Notes under the pieces: model-generated
Database searches by the model: none
Seen by the model: only the letters and a program-made list of their open reading frames with translations
Told to the model about the DNA's origin: nothing
Assembly (NCBI RefSeq): GCF_001258055.1
Contig: NZ_CVRM01000035.1
Coordinates: 86,660 to 150,659, forward strand
Origin: Phaeobacter italicus
GTDB taxonomy: Bacteria > Pseudomonadota > Alphaproteobacteria > Rhodobacterales > Rhodobacteraceae
Direction: 5' to 3'
Length of the DNA stretch: 64,000 nt
Shown here: positions 1 through 7,964 of the stretch, piece after piece
How positions within the stretch are numbered: the first letter of the stretch is position 1
Layout: every line of letters begins with the position of its first letter
Position numbers and translations under genes: made by a program

Positions 1-119
1 AGACCGTCGGTTTCGGCCGAAAACGTCTCGAACCGGTTTGCCGTGTCAAACAGCGACAGGATCGGCACCCCCGCGGTATCTGCGCGATGCTTGGCCAGCT
101 TCTGCCAGGTCTGGGTCAT
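1..119 (-). CDS. pgi: Glucose-6-phosphate isomerase, N-terminal fragment (runs off the window)
   Basis: Minus-strand ATG at 119-117, with a GGAG ribosome site a few bases upstream. The 39 visible codons begin MTQTWQKLAKH and continue with SLFDTANRFETFSAETDG. This resembles the extreme N-terminus of bacterial phosphoglucose isomerases, where a DANR/DTANR-type segment precedes the LLFDYSKN-like block, which lies outside the window. The enzyme interconverts glucose-6-phosphate and fructose-6-phosphate in the cytosol. No catalytic residue is visible, so the call rests on N-terminal resemblance and on the operator upstream, which it shares with gap (45489-45500). Confidence 0.62.
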   Translation of the reverse strand, partial: MTQTWQKLAKHRADTAGVPILSLFDTANRFETFSAETDG

Positions 120-182
120 GGTCCGTCTCCGTTGTCTCATGCGGCGGAGGGCGCGAATCACCCGGTCCGCTCCTGCGCACTA

Positions 183-194
183 GTTAGCGCTAAC
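183..194. promoter_or_regulatory. Perfect 12-bp palindrome GTTAGCGCTAAC (candidate LacI-family operator)
   Basis: A perfect dyad lies between the divergent starts of pgi and the DUF4178 gene, 64 bp upstream of the pgi start codon. A central CG flanked by inverted half-sites is the usual form of LacI/GalR-family operators, and GTTAGCGCTAAC-like sites are reported for central-carbon regulators of that family in alphaproteobacteria (for example PckR). A one-mismatch copy lies upstream of gap at 45489-45500. Assigning it to the pgi promoter rather than the divergent gene is inference from that second copy. Confidence 0.6.
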
Positions 195-381
195 ATGATC
201 GTTTGTAACGCCCTAATATAGCAGTTCTCCAACTACGACAAAGTTAGTAGGCAAGTTATCTGTGTCCATGCCTTTGATCGGGTGTTGCGCTTGCGGTGGT
301 GTTACGCCGTGTATCGCGGAGCGGGAGTTTGGTAAGGTTTTTCCCGCTTGCCATCGTGGCAGGGATGGGGAACTTGGCCCC

Positions 382-993
382 ATGACCGAGTTCAACTGTC
401 CCAATTGCGGCGCGGGGCTGCCTGTTGCCCTCAAGAGTATTCGCCAGATGAGCTGCTCCTCCTGCGGGACGAGTGTTTTTCTGTCCGCAGGTCAGGCGCT
501 GGCGGCGGGCGACAGTGGGGTGATGCATGACGCGCCGTTGCTGTTTCATCTGGACGATCAGGTCGTGGTGGAGGGCGTTGCGCTGCATATTCTGGGACAT
601 GCGCGGTTTTCCTATGGACGGGGCACTTGGGATGAATTCTGGGCGGTTGCCCCGGATGAAGCGCGATATTGGCTGTCGGTCGATGAGGGGGACGTGATCC
701 TGCAAAGCCGCATTCCGCGCGATCTGGCGCCGGTGATCGCCGGCTGGCCGCGATTGGGTGCGGAGTTTGCCCATAAGGGGCGCAACTACACTGCTACGGA
801 AACGTCGGAAGCCGAGTGCATTGCCGTGCGCGGCAGTTTCGACGAGCGTATCGCGGTGGGGGATCGCCAGCGCTATGTCAATTTGCAGGGCCCCGATGGC
901 CTGCTGTTGTCCTTGGAGCAGGACGAGGACGGCGAGACGTGGTTTCAGGGGCGTTGGCTGGATCCGTTTGAAATCGCGGGGCGTCAGACATGA
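382..993 (+). CDS. Zinc-ribbon DUF4178-type protein, first of two
   Basis: 203 residues, cytosolic, no membrane segment. It opens with MTEFNCPNCGAGL, giving a CxxC knuckle at residues 6-9, and a second CxxC follows (SCSSCGTSVFL), so a single zinc ribbon is likely. The body is a DUF4178-like beta-rich domain with the typical pattern of a hydrophobic strand, an R/W-rich turn (GRGTWDEFW), then Y/WLSVDEGDV. A reading frame open further upstream begins with a GTG at 262, but the ATG at 382 is preferred because the zinc ribbon starts there, as in the family. The stop overlaps the next gene by 4 bp, so the two are probably translationally coupled. Biochemical function is unknown; the family is found beside DUF350 and spermidine-synthase-like genes. 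Confidence 0.68.
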   Translation: MTEFNCPNCGAGLPVALKSIRQMSCSSCGTSVFLSAGQALAAGDSGVMHDAPLLFHLDDQVVVEGVALHILGHARFSYGRGTWDEFWAVAPDEARYWLSVDEGDVILQSRIPRDLAPVIAGWPRLGAEFAHKGRNYTATETSEAECIAVRGSFDERIAVGDRQRYVNLQGPDGLLLSLEQDEDGETWFQGRWLDPFEIAGRQT

Positions 994-2342
994 GCCGCGC
1001 TGCAGATCTTTTGGCGGTGAACTGCACCGCATGTGGGGCGGGGCTCGACGTGCTTGGCGGTGGGCGGGTGATTGTCCATGTCTGCCCCTATTGTGGCACC
1101 GCGCTGGATGCGGTCGAGGGCTATCGCGCCCTGCGCAAGTTCAACGAAACGCCCCGTCCGGACACGATGCTGGAGATCGGTCAGAGCGGCGAAATTTTTG
1201 GCGTGCGCTATACCGTGATCGGTCTGTTGCAGCTGGAGGAGCGCTGGGGCGGGCGGACATGGCAGTGGATCGACTACCAGATCTTTTCGCCCACACATGG
1301 CTATGCCTGGCTGACGTTCGAGCAGGGCGAAGTGATCTTTACCCGCCGCCATCGCAGCGACTGCTGGCTGTCGGCGCATAGCGCAGAGACGGCAAATTCG
1401 CGCCTCAGCGTCTGGGAGCGTGGGCGCCGCTATGTGTATTACGAGACCTCCAACAGCCGGGTGATCTATGCCGAAGGGGAATTCACCTGGGTGCCGCGCA
1501 GTGACAAGGTGACATCCTCTGTCAGCGTGCTGCATCTGGCCATGGACGGGCGCAGCCGGGCTGAGGCGAAAAACGCCGGGCCTGCGGATTGCGTGCCGTC
1601 TATGCTGACGTTTTCCAAAAGCGGGATGGAGCGGGAGGTGTACCACTCTGTCGCGTTGGACAAATACGCCTTTGCCGAGAGCTTTGGCTGTTCTATGCCG
1701 CGATCCTACCGGATGCATCCTTTGTCGCCCATGCCGCGCACTCCCAACGGCAAATTTCTGATCTGGCTGGGCCTTGCGGGGGTGGTGCTGAGTGCAGGCA
1801 TCGGTATGTCCCTTTCGGCTGTTTCGGGGGATCTGGTGCTGCCCGGGCAAACTGTGCGCGCTGCGGACCTGCCGCGAGAATTCACCTTCGAGGTGGAGAA
1901 CGCCGGAGATCTGGTCAGTGTTGATTTGCGGGGCAACGGAAGTAACAGCTGGGCCACCTATGAGCTGGAGCTGACCGACCCGGAGGATCAGCTTCTGTTT
2001 TCAGCTGCGCGGGGTGTGGAATATTACTATGGCCGCGAAGGCGGGGAAAACTGGAGCGAAGGCGACAACGCCGCGCAGCTGAAATTCCATGCGCCCGTTG
2101 CGGGCAGCTATACGCTGGGGCTCTACCCGGATGAGAGTGGTATCTGGACAAACCCCAAAGGCGGGCCCGCGCCCCAGCAGCAGTCGGAAATTCGCATTCG
2201 CGCGCATAGCGGTCTGGCGTCCGGCTTTGCGCTTTACATGCTTGCTCTTGGCTTTGCCCTGCTGGCGGCTTTTCCGGGCGGGCGGCATCTGCTGAACCGC
2301 AAGATGCGGATGGCCGGCAGCGATTGGGAGGACGAGGATTGA
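990..2342 (+). CDS. DUF4178 protein with zinc ribbon and membrane-anchored extracytoplasmic domain
   Basis: 450 residues. An N-terminal zinc ribbon (CTACG near residue 12, CPYCG near 32) is followed by a clear DUF4178 block (GVRYTVIGLLQLEERWGG...WQWIDYQIF...GYAWLTFEQGEVIF). A hydrophobic segment near residues 250-275 (FLIWLGLAGVVLSAGIGM) and another near 410-430 bracket a predicted periplasmic beta-sandwich rich in aromatic and acidic residues (VENAGDLVSVDLRG..., YTLGLYPDESGIW). The arrangement suggests a cytoplasmic sensor or adaptor tied to an outside domain. It overlaps the upstream paralogue by 4 bp. The two DUF4178 genes differ in that only this one has membrane anchors. Confidence 0.72.
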   Translation: MSRAADLLAVNCTACGAGLDVLGGGRVIVHVCPYCGTALDAVEGYRALRKFNETPRPDTMLEIGQSGEIFGVRYTVIGLLQLEERWGGRTWQWIDYQIFSPTHGYAWLTFEQGEVIFTRRHRSDCWLSAHSAETANSRLSVWERGRRYVYYETSNSRVIYAEGEFTWVPRSDKVTSSVSVLHLAMDGRSRAEAKNAGPADCVPSMLTFSKSGMEREVYHSVALDKYAFAESFGCSMPRSYRMHPLSPMPRTPNGKFLIWLGLAGVVLSAGIGMSLSAVSGDLVLPGQTVRAADLPREFTFEVENAGDLVSVDLRGNGSNSWATYELELTDPEDQLLFSAARGVEYYYGREGGENWSEGDNAAQLKFHAPVAGSYTLGLYPDESGIWTNPKGGPAPQQQSEIRIRAHSGLASGFALYMLALGFALLAAFPGGRHLLNRKMRMAGSDWEDED

Positions 2343-2412
2343 CCCGAACCATATGGCTGAAAGACCAGCAGGATCTGCCGTCTCGGCATGGCGCTGCCTG
2401 TGAGGGACGCAG

Positions 2413-2571
2413 ATGACCGCATTTCGAATTTTCATGTGCCTGCTGGCGGCGATTGCCATTGGCAGCGCCACCTATGTCGCGCGCACCGGTTACGGTGGTG
2501 CGAGCTCTGACCTGACCGCCTCTATCCGGGCGGCAAGCGCAGGCAATGCCCTAAACAGAAGCGTGAAGTAA
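2413..2571 (+). CDS. Small single-pass membrane protein (52 aa)
   Basis: ATG at 2413 with a GAGGGA ribosome site 6-8 bases upstream and an in-frame TGA just before it at 2401, so the start is well constrained; the stop is TAA at 2569-2571. Residues 4-22 form a hydrophobic helix (FRIFMCLLAAIAIGSATYV), followed by a short polar tail beginning ARTGYGG. It sits in the 245-bp gap between the second DUF4178 gene and the DUF350 gene, in the same direction. Function unknown. A protein of like size and layout (helix then RAGY) is at 32268-32393 in the formate dehydrogenase operon. Confidence 0.6.
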   Translation: MTAFRIFMCLLAAIAIGSATYVARTGYGGASSDLTASIRAASAGNALNRSVK

Positions 2572-2587
2572 CGCGAAAGAGGATCCA

Positions 2588-2812
2588 ATGGACTATTTTG
2601 CAGCTGTGCAGCTGGCTGAGATCATCAGCACCGTCGTCTACACCTTTGTTGGTGTCTCTCTCATGTGGATCGTGTGGAAAGTGCTGGACTGGATGACGCC
2701 CTTTCCCATCCTGAAGGAGATCGAACAGGATCAGAATGTGGCGCTGGCCATTGTCATCGGATTTTTGTTTGTGGCGATTTCCATCATCATCGCGGCCGTC
2801 ATCCTGTCATGA
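2588..2812 (+). CDS. DUF350-family small membrane protein
   Basis: 74 residues with two strong transmembrane helices (about residues 10-30 and 50-72) joined by a short loop ending FPILKEIEQDQNVALAI. The E-x-D-x-N-x-A segment entering the second helix is typical of DUF350 (YjfL-like) proteins. Its last 4 bp overlap the spermidine-synthase-like gene, implying translational coupling. DUF350 genes recur next to DUF4178 and polyamine aminopropyltransferase genes in proteobacteria and have been linked by genome context to envelope stress. No direct function is established. Confidence 0.75.
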   Translation: MDYFAAVQLAEIISTVVYTFVGVSLMWIVWKVLDWMTPFPILKEIEQDQNVALAIVIGFLFVAISIIIAAVILS

Positions 2813-4353
2813 GCCACGTCGCAGATCAGGCCCGGATGCAGGCGCTTTGGCTTTTGGCTGCCACCTTTCTGGTGGCGGTTTCGGGCCTGATCTACGAACT
2901 GATTGCGGCCACCCTGTCGAGCTATCTTCTCGGAGATTCCGTGCGCCAGTTTTCCATGGTGATCGGGGTGTTCCTGTCCGCGATGGGGGTTGGTGCCTGG
3001 GCTTCGCGCTTTGTCGGGCAGGCGATGGGGGGCTTCATCTGGGCGCAGATCCTTCTGGGGCTGGTGGGCGGCTTCATGGCGCCGGTGGTGTTTTACAGCT
3101 ACGCCTGGGCAGGCAGCGTGTCGCTGCCGCTGTTTGGGCTGCTGATCGCGACCGGTGTCCTGTCGGGGATGGAGATCCCGCTGATTGCGCGGGTGCTGAA
3201 AGAGGTGGGCGCGCCGCAGTTCCGGTTCGAGAACGTCCTGAGCGTTGACTACATCGGCGCGTTGGCGGCTTCGCTTGCCTTTCCGCTGTTGATTGTCCCG
3301 CATCTGGGGCTGATGTCGGCGAGCCTTGCGTTCGGGGCGCTGAACCTTGCCGTTGCGGGGGTGTCATTGTGGCTGTTTCGCAGGGATGCAACGCGCCAGC
3401 AAGTTGGCGTCTGGGCGCTGACCTTTGTGCTGACCATCGCGGGTTTGGTGCAGGCAGAACGGCTGGTTTCGGTGGCCGAGGCGAGCCTTTATGAGGATGA
3501 TATCATCCTGAGTGAGGCCACGCCGTATCAGCAGATCACAGTCACCCGCTACCGTGATCGGGTGCGGCTGTTTCTGGATCATTCCATTCAGTTCGATACG
3601 CTTGACGAGTATCGCTATCACGAGATGCTGGTGCACCCTGCGCTGGCGTTGGCGCCGCGGCGGCGGTCTGTGCTGATCCTTGGAGGTGGCGACGGGATGG
3701 CGGTGCGCGAGGTGCTGCGCTGGCCCGATGTCGATGCGGTGACGCTGGTCGATCTTGATCCGCGAGTAACCGAGCTGTTTCGCGATCATCCACAACTTGC
3801 CCCGCTGAACGATCATGCGCTGCAGGATGCCAGGGTCGAGGTGGTGACTGCGGATGCCTGGAGCTTTGTCGAGCAGAGCAATGCCTTGTTTGACGTGGTT
3901 CTGGTGGATCTGCCGGACCCGAAGAACCTGGCGCTGTCCAAACTCTATTCCCGCCAGTTCTATGGCGCGCTGGCCGAACGGCTGAGTGGGCAGGGCATTG
4001 TTGTCACGCAGGCCGGCTCGCCCCTGTTTGCGCGCGAGGCCTATTGGTCGGTTGCCAACACGCTGGCGGCTGCGCGCAACCCCCAACAGCCGGGCGAGGG
4101 GCTCTTTGTGCGGCCCTATCACACCTATGTGCCAAGCTTTGGTGCCTGGGGCTTTGTGATGGCCAGCCAGTCGCCGCTGCGCGACCGCGACCTGATGTTG
4201 CCTGACAACCTGCGCTATCTGAGCGACGAGATCTGGCAGGCCGCTCAGGTTTTCAGCGCGGATATGGCAAAGGTGCCTGCAGAGGTGAACTCTATCCAGT
4301 CTCATGCACTGGTTGGCTATTATCTGGACGGCTGGGCCGCGTGGTTCGAATAG
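2809..4353 (+). CDS. Membrane-fused spermidine-synthase-like protein
   Basis: 514 residues. The first about 210 residues form six to eight transmembrane helices (LWLLAATFLVAVSGLIYELIAATL at the start). The C-terminal half is a Rossmann methyltransferase/aminopropyltransferase fold: RYRDRVRLFLDHSIQFDTLDEYRYHE is the spermidine-synthase N-terminal hairpin, GGGDGMAVREVLRW is the nucleotide loop, and VDLPDP..LSKLYSRQFY matches the DxxDPxGP-LY-xxF block. Members of this membrane-fused class are usually annotated polyamine aminopropyltransferase. Its substrate is unknown and no AdoMet decarboxylase (speD) gene is present in the window. The start at 2809 overlaps the DUF350 stop (ATGA). Confidence 0.8.
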   Translation: MSHVADQARMQALWLLAATFLVAVSGLIYELIAATLSSYLLGDSVRQFSMVIGVFLSAMGVGAWASRFVGQAMGGFIWAQILLGLVGGFMAPVVFYSYAWAGSVSLPLFGLLIATGVLSGMEIPLIARVLKEVGAPQFRFENVLSVDYIGALAASLAFPLLIVPHLGLMSASLAFGALNLAVAGVSLWLFRRDATRQQVGVWALTFVLTIAGLVQAERLVSVAEASLYEDDIILSEATPYQQITVTRYRDRVRLFLDHSIQFDTLDEYRYHEMLVHPALALAPRRRSVLILGGGDGMAVREVLRWPDVDAVTLVDLDPRVTELFRDHPQLAPLNDHALQDARVEVVTADAWSFVEQSNALFDVVLVDLPDPKNLALSKLYSRQFYGALAERLSGQGIVVTQAGSPLFAREAYWSVANTLAAARNPQQPGEGLFVRPYHTYVPSFGAWGFVMASQSPLRDRDLMLPDNLRYLSDEIWQAAQVFSADMAKVPAEVNSIQSHALVGYYLDGWAAWFE

Positions 4354-4491
4354 GTCGGCGTTGACCGGCTGCGACGCCTGCGCGCATCGCCGGTATTTTT
4401 GATCAAATTCATTGCCGCCGCCGTGGGCCATGGGCTAAGTCTCTGACAGACTACGAGGGGGCGCTGGGCCCGTGGAGCTGGGGAGGGATCC

Positions 4492-5604
4492 ATGACACCG
4501 CTTGCAGGACTGAAAGTTGTCGAACTCGCGCGGATTCTTGCGGGGCCGTGGATCGGGCAGTCGCTGGCTGATTTGGGGGCGGAGGTCATCAAGGTCGAAA
4601 GCCCGGAGGGCGACGACACGCGCCGCTGGGGCCCTCCGTTCATTGAGCGTGATGGCGACAAGACCGCTGCCTACTACTATGCTGCGAACCGTGGCAAGAC
4701 CTGTGTGACTGCTGATTTCCGCACCGAAGAGGGCAAGCAGACGGTGCTGGATTTGATCCGGGGCGCCGATATCCTGATCGAGAATTTCAAGGTGGGCGGG
4801 CTGGCGAAATACGGGCTTGACTATGACAGCCTGAAAGAGATCAATCCGCGCCTGATCTATTGTTCGGTCACAGGCTTTGGGCAGGATGGCCCTTATGCTG
4901 CGCGGGCGGGCTATGATTTTCTGTTGCAGGGCATGTCGGGGCTGATGTCGATCACCGGTGCGCCAGATGGTGAGCCACAGAAGGTCGGTGTGGCGATCAC
5001 GGATATCGTCACCGGGCTCTATGGCACCATCGGCATTCTGGCGGCAGTGGAGCAGCGCCATACCACCGGGCGCGGACAGCATATCGACATGTCGCTGTTG
5101 GACTGTGCCACGGCTGTGCTGGCCAATCAGAACATGAACTATCTCGCCACCGGCACAAGCCCGACACGGATGGGCAACGAGCATCCCAATATTGCCCCGT
5201 ATCAGGTGATGGCGGTGCGGGACGGCCACGTGATCCTTGCTGTTGGAAATGACGGTCAGTTTGCGCGTCTGTGCGAGGTTTTGAATATGGCCGGGCTTGC
5301 GGCTGATCCGCGTTTTGCCTCGAACCAGCTGCGGGTGGCCAACCGGGGGGATCTGACCCCGATGCTGGCGGCGGCGCTGGCGCAATGGGGGCAGGCGGAT
5401 CTATTGGCGGCGCTGGAGGCCGCGACCGTGCCTGCGGGACCGATCAACACCATCGGGCAGGCGTTTGACGACCCGCAGATCCAACACCGCCAGATGCAGA
5501 TCGCGCCCGAAGGGGTGCCGGGTGTGCGGGGCCCTTGGGTGTTTTCCGATGCGGAGCTGGCGCTGGAGAAATCCGCGCCGATCTTGCCGGGCAGCAAAAA
5601 CTAG
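4492..5604 (+). CDS. CaiB/BaiF-type class III CoA-transferase
   Basis: 370 residues. It starts MTPLAGLKVVELARILAGPW, the hallmark N-terminus of class III CoA-transferases, and continues with GAEVIKVE and SVTGFGQDGPY. The expected catalytic aspartate is D171 (GVAITDIVTGLYG). These enzymes move CoA between carboxylic acids via an aspartyl-CoA intermediate. Length is close to the 380-400 residues usual for the family, slightly short at the C-terminus. A GGAGGGA ribosome site precedes the ATG. Acyl donor and acceptor cannot be read from sequence; the neighbours do not form an obvious acyl-CoA pathway. Confidence 0.85.
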   Translation: MTPLAGLKVVELARILAGPWIGQSLADLGAEVIKVESPEGDDTRRWGPPFIERDGDKTAAYYYAANRGKTCVTADFRTEEGKQTVLDLIRGADILIENFKVGGLAKYGLDYDSLKEINPRLIYCSVTGFGQDGPYAARAGYDFLLQGMSGLMSITGAPDGEPQKVGVAITDIVTGLYGTIGILAAVEQRHTTGRGQHIDMSLLDCATAVLANQNMNYLATGTSPTRMGNEHPNIAPYQVMAVRDGHVILAVGNDGQFARLCEVLNMAGLAADPRFASNQLRVANRGDLTPMLAAALAQWGQADLLAALEAATVPAGPINTIGQAFDDPQIQHRQMQIAPEGVPGVRGPWVFSDAELALEKSAPILPGSKN

Positions 5605-5763
5605 GCCTGCGGGGGGTATTGCCAGCACCGGCTGGCTGATGTCGCGGCTGGGCGAGACGGTCGCAAACGGATCATCTTGGCTGGCAGCGATGGCTCGGCC
5701 TGCCTCGGTTTATTGCCGGGGGGCGGGTGCATCAAAACGCAGACACTTGAGAAGGGAAACCAG

Positions 5764-7752
5764 ATGGCCGCAACGACGACAGTAAATGAACATATCTGGA
5801 TCCCGCTGCCGGATGGTCGTCGCCTTGCCGCGCGGATGTGGCTTCCGGCTGGAGAGGGGCCGTTTCCCGCGATCCTTGAATATCTGCCCTACCGCAAACG
5901 CGATGGCACCGCGCCGCGTGACGCCACCACACATCCGGTTTTTGCAGCCGAAGGTTATGTCTGTCTGCGGGTGGATATCGCGGGTACGGGCGACAGCGAG
6001 GGGCTGTTTGACGATGAGTATTCCGAACAGGAGCTGAGCGACGGCGAGGCGGTGCTGGCCTGGCTTGCGGCGCAGCCCTGTTGCGACGGCAATATCGGCA
6101 TGATCGGGATTTCCTGGGGCGGCTTTAACGGTCTGCAACTGGCCGCACGCCAGCCCGAAGCGCTGAAGGCGGTGGTCAGCGTGGCCTCAACCGTGGATCG
6201 CTATGCCGATGATATCCATTTCATGGGCGGCTGCCTGCTGAGCGACAATGCCAATTGGGCGTCGCAGATGCATGCCTACCAAACCCGCCCGCTGGATCCT
6301 GATCTGCGCCCCGACTGGCGTGCGGCCTGGGTGGAGCGGATCGAAACGCTGCCTTTCATGGCGGCAGACTGGCTGCGTCACAGTCGGCGGGATGATTTCT
6401 GGAAACATGGATCGGTCTGCGAGGACTGGTCTGCGATCAAGGCACCGGTGCTTGCGATCACTGGCTGGGCCGATGCCTATGTGAACGCGCCACCCGCCCT
6501 TGCCGCGCAGATGCAGGCCCCGGCCAAGGCGCTTATCGGTCCTTGGGAACACCGCTATGCCCATATCTCCAAGCTGGAGGCCCATGATTTCCACGCAGAG
6601 GTGCTGCGCTGGTTTGATCGCTGGCTGAAGGGCGAAGACAGCGGGGCAGAGACCTTGCCCGACTATCGCACCTACATGCAGGAGCATTTCAACCCGACAA
6701 AGGAAAACAAACCCCGGCAGGGCCGCTGGATTGCCGAAACAGCCTGGCCGTCTGCGAATGTGCGCGAGGTGGTGCATCATCTGGGGCAACAGGGCCTGTT
6801 GCAGGCCACCCCGGATGCAGGCGAGGCGGTGGTGTCAAATCCGGCAAGCCTTGGTGCTGCGAGCGGCTATTTCTGCGCGGGCATGCGGATCGACAATGAA
6901 CTGCCGGGCGATCAGGCGGGGGATGATGCGCTGTCCACCTGTTTTGAGACGCAGCCACTGGATGCCCCGCTGGAGCTGCTGGGGCGGGCGCGGGTGCGGC
7001 TGGCGTTTTCTGTCGACAAGCCCGTGGCGCAGGTGATGGCGCGGCTTTGTGATGTGGCGCCGGATGGCGTGTCGCAGCGCATCACCTACCGGGGGCGCAA
7101 CCTGTGCCATGATGACAGCCATGAAACCGCCGCGCCGCTGGTGCCCGGCAAACGCTATGAGGTTGAGTTTGCGCTCAACGAATGTGCCCATCACCTGCGG
7201 GCAGGCCACAAGCTGCGGCTGGCGCTGTCGACGTCCTACTGGCCGATCGTCTGGCCCTCGCCCGAGCCTGTGGCGCTGACGCTGCATCTGGAGGGCTGTG
7301 CACTGATCCTGCCGGAACGGTCGGTCGCAGAAGAGGTCGCGGCGCAGGCGCCAGGCGCTGTGCGGGAGTATCCGACGTATCAGGCAGAGGTGACGCGGGC
7401 GCCCTCTGGCACATCCAACACCTATGAAGAGGCCGACGGAACGCTGGTTTTAGAGACCTTCGACGACTATGGCGCGGCCATTGATCCGGTGCATGGTATG
7501 GAGGTCGGCAGCCACGTGGCCATGCGTTATGCGATCCATCCGGATGATCCGGCGAGTGCGACATTCTCCAGCCAGTGGCGGTTTACCTTTGCGCGGGGTG
7601 ATTGGCAGGTGCAGGTCGATACCGACAACCTGATGCAGGGGGGTCGCGAGAATTTCCACCTTTGGCGCAAGGTTGTGGCAACCGAAGGACCGGCAGAAGA
7701 CGAGGTCTGCGTTAAGGAATGGCGCGAGAGCTTGCCGCGCGATTGTTTGTGA
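5764..7752 (+). CDS. CocE/NonD-family alpha/beta hydrolase (S15-like peptidase or esterase)
   Basis: 662 residues. An alpha/beta-hydrolase domain (residues 1 to about 310) carries GISWGG with the likely nucleophile S117, preceded by VDIAGTGDSEG; a galactose-binding-like jelly-roll follows (about 380-560), as in the X-Pro dipeptidyl-peptidase C-terminal fold. ITGWADAY near residue 240 is the usual aspartate position. Start at ATG 5764 is chosen for its AAGGG ribosome site and the fold start; an upstream in-frame start would add low-complexity residues. Such enzymes cleave esters or Xaa-Pro peptides; substrate unknown. No signal peptide is evident. Confidence 0.82.
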   Translation: MAATTTVNEHIWIPLPDGRRLAARMWLPAGEGPFPAILEYLPYRKRDGTAPRDATTHPVFAAEGYVCLRVDIAGTGDSEGLFDDEYSEQELSDGEAVLAWLAAQPCCDGNIGMIGISWGGFNGLQLAARQPEALKAVVSVASTVDRYADDIHFMGGCLLSDNANWASQMHAYQTRPLDPDLRPDWRAAWVERIETLPFMAADWLRHSRRDDFWKHGSVCEDWSAIKAPVLAITGWADAYVNAPPALAAQMQAPAKALIGPWEHRYAHISKLEAHDFHAEVLRWFDRWLKGEDSGAETLPDYRTYMQEHFNPTKENKPRQGRWIAETAWPSANVREVVHHLGQQGLLQATPDAGEAVVSNPASLGAASGYFCAGMRIDNELPGDQAGDDALSTCFETQPLDAPLELLGRARVRLAFSVDKPVAQVMARLCDVAPDGVSQRITYRGRNLCHDDSHETAAPLVPGKRYEVEFALNECAHHLRAGHKLRLALSTSYWPIVWPSPEPVALTLHLEGCALILPERSVAEEVAAQAPGAVREYPTYQAEVTRAPSGTSNTYEEADGTLVLETFDDYGAAIDPVHGMEVGSHVAMRYAIHPDDPASATFSSQWRFTFARGDWQVQVDTDNLMQGGRENFHLWRKVVATEGPAEDEVCVKEWRESLPRDCL

Positions 7753-7852
7753 TTTCGCATCAAAACCAGTTAAAAATCGCTGTTTTTCCCCCGATTGACC
7801 GCCAGTTCGCCATGTTCTGGCCACGTTATGTCTCCAAAAACGGAACAACGCG

Positions 7853-7896
7853 TTAACCATTTCAGGGCAAAATACCCCCCTGATTTTGCCTTAACC
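7853..7896. promoter_or_regulatory. Dyad GGCAAAAT-N9-ATTTTGCC flanked by TTAACC repeats
   Basis: An 8-bp inverted repeat (7866-7873 and 7883-7890) with a C-run in the loop lies 75 bp upstream of the gtrB-like start. It is bracketed by two TTAACC direct repeats at 7853-7858 and 7891-7896. It could be an operator or a leader hairpin for the glycan operon. No T-run follows the stem, so a terminator for the upstream hydrolase gene is less likely. The rest of the 212-bp gap shows nothing else definite. Confidence 0.4.
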
Positions 7897-7964
7897 GCGT
7901 CAGGCGGCCGGATGGATGGTCCTTCCGGTCAGGAGCAGACGATAAACAGAACTGGGGTGAGAAG

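Noticed and set aside
120..381. A longer DUF4178 protein starting from the GTG near 262
   Set aside because: The added residues precede the zinc ribbon that normally begins the family, and would place the start close to the divergent promoter region.
4354..4420. Terminator after the spermidine-synthase-like gene
   Set aside because: ACCGGC/GCCGGT before ATTTTT has a very long loop of about 20 bases; too weak to list.
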